In this document: one piece after another, positions 34,760 to 40,258 of the stretch
How the letters are laid out: each line of letters opens with the position of its first letter
How positions within the stretch are numbered: position 1 is the first letter of the stretch
Source: Cytophagaceae bacterium
GTDB lineage: Bacteria; Bacteroidota; Bacteroidia; Cytophagales; Spirosomataceae
DNA: 40,258 bases
Direction: 5' to 3'
Assembly (NCBI GenBank): GCA_027486845.1
Contig: JAIXOL010000012.1
Coordinates: 1 to 40,258, forward strand
Made by a program: the position numbers and the translations under genes
Notes under the pieces: generated by a model
Databases searched by the model: none
The model's input: only the letters and a program-made list of their open reading frames with translations
What the model was told of the DNA's origin: nothing

Positions 34760-35437
34760 CTAAATCAACATTGGCTTTAAATCAGCAGTTGTCAATAAAA
34801 TCGCATTTGGGTTTAATACTTCTAATTCTTTTCTTTCGCCAAAACCACATAAAACAGCCACAGTTTGAGTTTTAGCGTTTTTACCAGCCATTATATCGAC
34901 GGTGGTATCGCCAACCATGATGCAATTTTCTACCTCCACTCCCATCTGTAAAGCCGCCCAAACGAGAGGGTCAGCAAATGGTTTTGTATGCGGACAAGTC
35001 AGAGCCGTGGCAACACACTGAAAGTATTGAGCAATATCGGCATGAGCCAGAAAAGCCTTTATTGTTTTTTCATCGCCCGCACTTGCTACGGCCAAAGGAT
35101 AATGTTTGGCCAATTCGACAATCATTGGCTTGATACCTTCGATGGTTTGGAAATTTTGGGTATTCTTGAAAGATTTCAATAGCCATCTGATTCCTTGAAT
35201 GACCTGATGAATAAATGTATCCCAGCCCCATTTATCTGCATGATGCAAAATAAATTGGGCTGGGTTTTCCATATTCATTACAATACTTCGAGCAGCAGTT
35301 TGTGCCTTTTTACTCGAAATCAAAAATTCAAATTTTAACAAAAACAATTCTATGCTTCGCACCATTTCGTTGTCTGTATCACGCAATGTTCCATCAACAT
35401 CGAATATAATTGCTTTTACTTTTGTTTTATCCAACAT
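34760..35437 (-). CDS. HAD-superfamily phosphatase (phosphoglycolate phosphatase-like)
   Basis: A 225-residue HAD hydrolase. Motif I is IIFDVDGTLRDTD with the nucleophile and acid Asp (DxD); motif II is around LAVASAGDEKTIKAFL, a Ser-type variant; motif III/IV is MVGDTTVDIMAGKNA, with the metal-binding Asp in GDTxxD. An all-helical cap inserted after motif I places it in the beta-phosphoglucomutase/Gph group. The substrate cannot be deduced. It starts 24 bp after the M24 peptidase gene and is probably in the same transcript. Confidence 0.87.
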   Translation of the reverse strand: MLDKTKVKAIIFDVDGTLRDTDNEMVRSIELFLLKFEFLISSKKAQTAARSIVMNMENPAQFILHHADKWGWDTFIHQVIQGIRWLLKSFKNTQNFQTIEGIKPMIVELAKHYPLAVASAGDEKTIKAFLAHADIAQYFQCVATALTCPHTKPFADPLVWAALQMGVEVENCIMVGDTTVDIMAGKNAKTQTVAVLCGFGERKELEVLNPNAILLTTADLKPMLI

Positions 35438-35461
35438 TAAAATCTATTTGTAAAATTCAAA

Positions 35462-36814
35462 TTACTTCACTCCATTCAAAACTCTTGGAATAGGCAAGAT
35501 TTCGGTTTGGCGACCATCAATGTATCTAAATCCTTTTTCGTCAAAAAAACCATCTTCTTCAAGCATAATTCTGATAGTTTTCTTCCATTCGACCAATTCC
35601 ACCGAGGCATTTAGTTCGATTGAATAAGCTGTATTTGTATTTAATGGATAATCTCCACTACCGATGGTTTTTCCTTGATTATCCCACATGCCAATTGTTG
35701 GGCCAGCAGCGTGTCCGTGATTGCCAATTGGGTGCGTATAAATTGTTCCATTCAAACCTTGTTTTTTAGATTGTTCGAGGGCTTTTGCCAAAATATCATT
35801 GCCACTCATGCCGGCTTTAAAATTATCAGTCAAGCAATTTTGCACTTGATTACCTTGTTTAAAGGCTTTTTTCAAGAAATCAGGCACATCACTTTCACCT
35901 GAACGCAAAACGTAAGCGTGCTGTTGTTGGTCAGTATTAAGGCGTAAATAAGTAATTCCAAAATCGCAATGAAGTAAATCGCCAGCCATAATTACTTGTT
36001 TTTGCGGACGTTTCGAAAATGTGCGTAAATGGTCGAAATTTTCGGGGTCATAGCGTTGAATATCAACCGTTGGGTGAAACCAAGTTTCTAAACCCAAATC
36101 AGTTACTCGTTGACGCATCCACCAAACTACATCGTCGGTTGTCGTAACGCCAGGTTGAATAACTTTATCCGAAAATGCTTCTTGAATAATTTCGTGTGAA
36201 ATTCGACAGATTTGTTGATAAATTGCCATTTCTCGTTGAGTGCGAGTTTCGAGCCAATTTACTGCCAAATTAGATGCAGAAACTACTCGATTTTGGAACT
36301 CAGCGGGCAGTTTTTCCATAAATTCTTTCTGCTCGGTGAAAGTCAAACCATCGGCATGGGCGTAGTATTTTGAGAAATTTAGTCCAATTTTCTTCGGATT
36401 TTTCTCTTTGATAGTTTTCATCAAAGCGTCCCATTGGTCTGGATTAGTATTTAAATCCCATTCACCTTTTAGTAAATTTCCGACATCATAACGTGCAATA
36501 GCGTAGCGTTCGATACCTTCCTTCTCTCCTTTGTCAAAAAACACCATGATTGTTCGGCGGCGAGCCGAAAGCCAAACCGCAGGCAACATGGTTTTCATTA
36601 CTGGGTCTTCATTGTATTCTCTCGAAATAATCACCCACATATCAATACCCTCTTTTCGCATCAATTTAGGTAAAAGATTAGTCATTTTGTCTTCGAGAAG
36701 CTCGTCGATGACGTTTGCACGCTCACGTTCGGGCAGGATTTTAGGAATATTGTTTTGGGCAAAGTCCGTTAAATATGACAAAGCTAAAATTAATAGTAAA
36801 AAAGTTTTTTTCAT
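35462..36814 (-). CDS. secreted M24-family metallopeptidase (Xaa-Pro aminopeptidase-like)
   Basis: A 450-residue protein with a signal peptide (KKTFLLLILALSYLTDFAQ), so it acts in the periplasm or outside. The N-terminal creatinase-like domain (MTNLLPKLMRKEGIDMWVII) precedes the pita-bread domain. All five expected metal ligands of M24 can be placed: Asp in LLHCDFGITY, Asp in LNTDQQQH, His in GNHGHAAGP, Glu in TAYSIELNA and Glu in IMLEEDGFF. Members with this set cleave the residue preceding Pro, but the substrate here is untested. An HAD phosphatase follows 24 bp downstream. Confidence 0.9.
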   Translation of the reverse strand: MKKTFLLLILALSYLTDFAQNNIPKILPERERANVIDELLEDKMTNLLPKLMRKEGIDMWVIISREYNEDPVMKTMLPAVWLSARRRTIMVFFDKGEKEGIERYAIARYDVGNLLKGEWDLNTNPDQWDALMKTIKEKNPKKIGLNFSKYYAHADGLTFTEQKEFMEKLPAEFQNRVVSASNLAVNWLETRTQREMAIYQQICRISHEIIQEAFSDKVIQPGVTTTDDVVWWMRQRVTDLGLETWFHPTVDIQRYDPENFDHLRTFSKRPQKQVIMAGDLLHCDFGITYLRLNTDQQQHAYVLRSGESDVPDFLKKAFKQGNQVQNCLTDNFKAGMSGNDILAKALEQSKKQGLNGTIYTHPIGNHGHAAGPTIGMWDNQGKTIGSGDYPLNTNTAYSIELNASVELVEWKKTIRIMLEEDGFFDEKGFRYIDGRQTEILPIPRVLNGVK

Positions 36815-36922
36815 GATGGAGGTAGAGAAATAAAATTTCTAATTAATGGTTATTCTAAAAATCAAAGATAAACGCTACATCGCAAAAAACGTTTAATAAG
36901 TAGAAATATTCGAAGATTTTTA

Positions 36923-36930
36923 TAAATTTG
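36923..36930 (+). promoter_or_regulatory. proximal promoter element of the TonB receptor gene
   Basis: TAAATTTG matches the Bacteroidota element 31 bp before the receptor ATG. No clear distal TTG was found. Confidence 0.4.
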
Positions 36931-36961
36931 AGCATATTTACCTTCAAACACCTTAGTTTCA

Positions 36962-39355
36962 ATGAAGTACTTTTCTCTTACTTGGCTAATTATAACATTT
37001 TATAGTATTACGGTTTTTGCACAAAATAAAACCCAGACTATCAGCGGAACGGTCATTGACCGTGTCACTCGCCAACCCGTGATTGGGGCTTCTGTATCAG
37101 TTATTGGCTCTACACAAGGAGCAATAAGCGATGCTTCTGGGAAATTTTCAATCCTTAACGTAAACATCGGCCGTCGTTCGGTGAAATGTACTTCAATTGG
37201 TTACGAGACATTTTCAAGCGAAGAATTTATCATAAATTCAGTTAGAGAAGTGGTTCTTACGATTGATTTAAAAGAAAGTACAGGCGAGCTTCAAGAAGTA
37301 AAGATTACAGCTTCGCAAAATACCAGTCGGCCTGTAAATGATTTGGCATATGTGAGTGCTAGGTCGTTTACAACCGAAGAAACCGAACGGATTCCTGCGT
37401 CGGTCAATGACCCTGGTCGCATGGCTCTCTCGTATCCTGGGGTAAAAGCAGGGCGTGATGAGTCAGAAAATAAGATTATTGTCAGAGGAAATTCGCCTTT
37501 TGGCATTTTATGGCGGCTTGAAGGCATTGATATACCTAATCCTAATCATTTTGCTCAACCTGGCTCTGGCGGCGGTGGAATAACAGTTTTTTCGGCACAA
37601 TTGATGAGTCGTTCTGATTTTTTTACGGGTGGAATGCCCGCCGAATATGGCAATGCACTTTCGGGAGCATTTGATATTCGTTTCAGAGAAGGAAATCAAC
37701 AAAAACAGCAGTATAGAACCAAGATTGGTGTTTTAGGACTTGATTTTTCTACCGAAGGTGCGATTCAGAAAGGTCGCTCATCTTATTTGGTCAATTATAG
37801 ATATTCCACTTTGGGTTTATTGAGCCAAATGGGCATTTATTTGGTTGGTGAGCGTGTTACTAACAACTTTCAAGATTTATCATTCAATTTGGCATTTCAT
37901 AGCAAAGATGGAAAAAAGACCATGACCATTTTTGGGCTTGGAGGCATGAGCGAAGAGCACTATCTTCCTGTAGAAGACCCTCAAAAGCGTGTTTTGGGTA
38001 AATCTGATAATTGGGAAGACCGCATCAGACCAGCAAATATGGGTGCCGTTGGCGTTACGTTCAATGCTAACCTCAACGAAAAATCTTCATTGAAACTCGT
38101 TATTGCTGCTATTGGTAGCTCAATTAATCGTACAGCAGATACTTTAAATCTAAAAAATGTACCTTATCGCTACGAAACTCAAAAGTATGAAGAATCTCGA
38201 TTGGCAACATCAATGGCTTATAACTATAAATTAAGTACCAAAACTCGTTTCAAAGCTGGAGCAATTTTAAATTTAGTCGATTTTGTATTTTTCAAAGAAA
38301 CTGCTCCAAGACGCAACGTATCAGACATCAATCAATTTAATGCTGGCAGACAAACTTCAGTAAGTGGTAGTGGCAATACGCAAACAAGTCAAGTTTTTGC
38401 ACAAGTTGTGCAGAATGTAGCAAAAGGTTTGACCATGAATGCAGGCTTGCATTTGATGTATTTGTCTTTGAATAAAACCTCATCACTAGAACCTAGATTT
38501 TCGATTCAATATCTTTCACCCAATGCTCATAGTATAAGTTTTGCGTATGGACTTCATAGTCAGTTTTTGCCGATGAGTGCTTATTTTTATGTTCGAAAAG
38601 ATAGTCTCGATGGCAAAATAACTACTACTAAAGCCAATACTAATTTGCAGTTTCCACGCTCAAATCATTTTATTTTAAGTTATAATTATATCACACCCAA
38701 ACTTTGGAAATTTTCGGTGGAAGCTTATTATCAGTTAATAAATAGAGTGCCTGTCGAAACCAAAATTGGTTCTACTTATTGGATGCTCAATTATGCTGAA
38801 AGTTTCCCTGAGACTTCGGCCGTTAGCAAAGGAAAAGGAAAAAACAAAGGAATTGACATATCGGTTGAGCGTTTTTTCTCAAAAAAATACTATTTACTTA
38901 TCACTGGTTCAATCTTCGATGCTAAATATCAAACATTCGATGGAAGTATGTATAATTCGGCCTTCAACGACCGTTTTAGTACCGCTCTTACCTTTGGGCG
39001 AGAATTTTCATTTAAAAACGGCTCAGTATTCCAAATTGGGGGTCGTTCAATTTTCAACGGAGGGTATCGCTATACGCCAATTGATGCTATAGAATCGGCC
39101 AAACAAAAACGTTATGTAGCACTCAAAGGAGCTGACTACGCCTCATTTGCTCCCAATTATTTTAGAATTGATGGTCGAGTATCCTATCGCACAAACCGCA
39201 AAAGATTTGCTTCAGTAGTTTCTCTTGATATACAGAATGCTACTAATCAAATAAACTATACAAGTGTACAGTATAATAGCATTACAAATAAACTCGAACC
39301 ACGAAAATCAGGTAGTGGGTTGGTACCAATTTTAAGTTATCAACTCGATTTTTAA
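36962..39355 (+). CDS. TonB-dependent receptor with carboxypeptidase-like regulatory domain
   Basis: A 797-residue outer-membrane receptor. The signal peptide (LTWLIITFYSITVFA, then QNK) is followed by a CarboxypepD_reg-like beta-sandwich (about 24-110: TISGTVIDRVTRQPVIGASV), which is the usual start of Bacteroidota receptors. The plug domain spans about 125-240 (ENKIIVRGNSPFGILWRLEG, NPNHFAQPGSGGGG, MPAEYGNALSGAFDIRFREG). The rest is the beta-barrel, ending in the aromatic C-terminal strand SYQLDF. No SusD partner follows, so it is not a standard SusCD pair; ligand unknown. Downstream is the cut-off gene at 39403. Confidence 0.92.
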   Translation: MKYFSLTWLIITFYSITVFAQNKTQTISGTVIDRVTRQPVIGASVSVIGSTQGAISDASGKFSILNVNIGRRSVKCTSIGYETFSSEEFIINSVREVVLTIDLKESTGELQEVKITASQNTSRPVNDLAYVSARSFTTEETERIPASVNDPGRMALSYPGVKAGRDESENKIIVRGNSPFGILWRLEGIDIPNPNHFAQPGSGGGGITVFSAQLMSRSDFFTGGMPAEYGNALSGAFDIRFREGNQQKQQYRTKIGVLGLDFSTEGAIQKGRSSYLVNYRYSTLGLLSQMGIYLVGERVTNNFQDLSFNLAFHSKDGKKTMTIFGLGGMSEEHYLPVEDPQKRVLGKSDNWEDRIRPANMGAVGVTFNANLNEKSSLKLVIAAIGSSINRTADTLNLKNVPYRYETQKYEESRLATSMAYNYKLSTKTRFKAGAILNLVDFVFFKETAPRRNVSDINQFNAGRQTSVSGSGNTQTSQVFAQVVQNVAKGLTMNAGLHLMYLSLNKTSSLEPRFSIQYLSPNAHSISFAYGLHSQFLPMSAYFYVRKDSLDGKITTTKANTNLQFPRSNHFILSYNYITPKLWKFSVEAYYQLINRVPVETKIGSTYWMLNYAESFPETSAVSKGKGKNKGIDISVERFFSKKYYLLITGSIFDAKYQTFDGSMYNSAFNDRFSTALTFGREFSFKNGSVFQIGGRSIFNGGYRYTPIDAIESAKQKRYVALKGADYASFAPNYFRIDGRVSYRTNRKRFASVVSLDIQNATNQINYTSVQYNSITNKLEPRKSGSGLVPILSYQLDF

Positions 39356-39402
39356 TTTTTTTATTTTAAACCTAAACTTCAACCAAAATAAAAGTCTTCA
39401 TC

Positions 39403-39474
39403 ATGAACAGAAATGTCATTCTATTGATTGGAACAATAGGCTTATGGATTTGCTCCGTTAGTCCGCATCTGTGA
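39403..39474 (+). pseudogene. gene start interrupted by the REP/RAYT unit
   Basis: From ATG 39403 the frame reads MNRNVILLIGTIGLWICS, a good signal peptide ending in a possible lipoprotein Cys, then VSPHL and a stop. The stop lies inside the first hairpin of the REP-type cluster. A lipoprotein or exported gene just downstream of a TonB receptor would be usual, and the sequence change at 39460 coincides with the hairpin start. The remainder, if it exists, lies beyond the window. Confidence 0.5.
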
Positions 39475-39580
39475 TGCTGGACTTTCAGAGCAAGGCATTT
39501 GTAATGCCCAAGTAAACTCATTGCTCCCGCTGGTCGAGATTTATAATCTTCGACCTCCGAGTAGTGGATTTGTAATCCAC
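39460..39580 (+). repeat. cluster of four REP-type hairpins, left of RAYT
   Basis: Four hairpins with a three-base loop and a shared core of the form ATT-TRT-AAT: 39460-39483 (AGTCC.CATC-TGT-GATG..GGACT), 39494-39508 (GGCATT-TGT-AATGCC), 39532-39555 (GGTCGA.GATT-TAT-AATC.TCGACC) and 39564-39580 (GTGGATT-TGT-AATCCAC). The outer stems differ between units while core and loop stay alike. The last one ends 4 bp from the RAYT stop codon. Confidence 0.85.
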
Positions 39581-39584
39581 GTGC

Positions 39585-40160
39585 TTACCCAATCAAACCC
39601 ATTACCTCCGTTTCTAAAAGTCCTTTTCCTTTGCCCCAATAATCAATTGCTGAACTATAACGATATTGCCAAGCCTCCCAAACAAGACCAGCCTCAACAG
39701 GGTTTTCATGTATATAGTCGAGTTTTTGTCTAAAAAACTTCTCGCTATAAATTTCGATTGGATGAATACCATCTTGCCAAAATTTGTACTCTTTGATTTT
39801 TGGATTATGCTTTCCTGCAAAGACAAATTTATCCAAAAACCATTCACGACGACTTTCGGGTATATCAATTATTGTTTTTACAATTTGCTTTGATGTAAAC
39901 TTCTTCATGTCTCGCATAATATTCGATAAATCTCCATTCACTCCTGCTGAGGCTATTAGGTGGACATGGCTCGACATGATGCACCAAGCATAAATATCCA
40001 AACCTTTTTCTTTTTGGCAATGCCTTAATGAATCAATTACTGCATTTGCCAGTTCAGGTCTTGTAAAAACATCTATCCAATCTACAACTGTAAATGTTAA
40101 AAAATAAATGCCATCCGTACGAATCTGATATTTGAAGCCCATTTTAGTTTTTTTCTCCAA
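39585..40160 (-). CDS. REP-associated tyrosine transposase (RAYT, Y1 family)
   Basis: A 191-residue HUH-type single-strand nuclease of the IS200/IS605-like superfamily. The start YQIRTDGIYFLTFTVVDWID is typical of the family; the metal-binding His pair is H65-V-H67 in WCIMSSHVHLIAS; the candidate nucleophile is Tyr149 in FFRQKLDYIHENPVEAGLVW. RAYT proteins bind and cut REP hairpins, and exactly such hairpins lie on both sides. ATG 40160 is the frame's start; an internal Met at residue 7 is an alternative. All key residues are present, so the protein may be active. Confidence 0.92.
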   Translation of the reverse strand: MEKKTKMGFKYQIRTDGIYFLTFTVVDWIDVFTRPELANAVIDSLRHCQKEKGLDIYAWCIMSSHVHLIASAGVNGDLSNIMRDMKKFTSKQIVKTIIDIPESRREWFLDKFVFAGKHNPKIKEYKFWQDGIHPIEIYSEKFFRQKLDYIHENPVEAGLVWEAWQYRYSSAIDYWGKGKGLLETEVMGLIG

Positions 40161-40207
40161 AAATAGACTTTTTTATATTTGTTTAAAACTTTTACCTGTT
40201 TACAGTA

Positions 40208-40258
40208 CGTGGATTACAAATCCACTGCTCATTGGTCGAAGATTATAAATCTCGACCA
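40208..40258 (-). repeat. REP-type hairpins, right of RAYT
   Basis: GTGGATT-ACA-AATCCAC (40209-40225) and the hairpin 40234-40257 are the reverse complements of the fourth and third hairpins on the left side. The last is identical over all 24 bases. The window ends inside this cluster. Confidence 0.85.

Larger units (their letters stand above)
39460..40258. mobile_element. REP-RAYT unit
   Basis: The RAYT gene together with its hairpins on both sides. The third and fourth hairpins of the left side reappear in reverse order and orientation at 40209-40225 and 40234-40257, giving H3-H4-gene-H4'-H3'. The third is an exact inverted copy. The unit runs off the window's right edge, so its full extent is unknown. 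Confidence 0.8.

Overview
The window is AT-rich chromosomal DNA from a member of the Bacteroidota, most likely a Cytophagales-type aerobe (Emticicia, Arcicella and relatives are guesses from memory). The pointers are promoters of the Bacteroidota type (TTG, about 20 bp, TAnnTTTG), starts without Shine-Dalgarno sites, a TonB-dependent receptor with a carboxypeptidase-like N-terminal domain, a proline dehydrogenase of the short type, a DAHP synthase fused to chorismate mutase, and DUF349, DUF3108 and DUF1835 proteins. No rRNA, CRISPR array, prophage or recognisable defence island is present. Most of the window is ordinary housekeeping DNA; the unusual parts are the two edges, the tRNA-Thr locus and one ion channel.

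Region 1 (1-2.1 kb) is a decay zone. A broken ISL3-type transposase lies next to a deletion fusion joining the front of an S-adenosylmethionine decarboxylase (speD) to the front of an FAD oxidoreductase. Region 2 (2.1-8.2 kb) holds methylmalonyl-CoA epimerase, pheT bracketed by two similar hairpins, a truncated SMI1/KNR4 (SUKH) remnant, a GMC oxidoreductase and pdxH. Region 3 (8.2-11.1 kb) holds a DUF349 protein and tRNA-Thr(TGT), followed by a tandem array made of tRNA 3'-half copies, each ending in the same terminator hairpin.

Region 4 (11.1-20.5 kb) encodes envelope and stress proteins: a predicted zinc aminopeptidase, a DUF3108 protein, a small lipoprotein, a redoxin, a membrane protein with an aminopropyltransferase-like domain, a metzincin lipoprotein, ClpB and a small membrane protein. 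Region 5 (20.9-26.6 kb) has OsmC, a small secreted protein, a six-helix cation channel whose filter reads TVGDAD instead of TVGYGD, purK-purE-GNAT, a LysM protein and a DUF1835 protein. Region 6 (26.6-36.8 kb) has HemW, a methyltransferase, DAHP synthase/chorismate mutase, proline dehydrogenase, LspA with an acidic tail, two uncharacterised envelope proteins, a duplicated-half membrane protein, a HAD phosphatase and a secreted M24 peptidase.

Region 7 (36.9-40.26 kb) is a TonB-dependent receptor, then a gene start cut after about 20 codons by a REP-type unit: a RAYT transposase bracketed by mirror-image hairpins. The best candidates for something undescribed are the tRNA-derived array with its conserved GC-rich insert, the NaK-like filter in a voltage-sensor channel, and the RAYT/hairpin unit.
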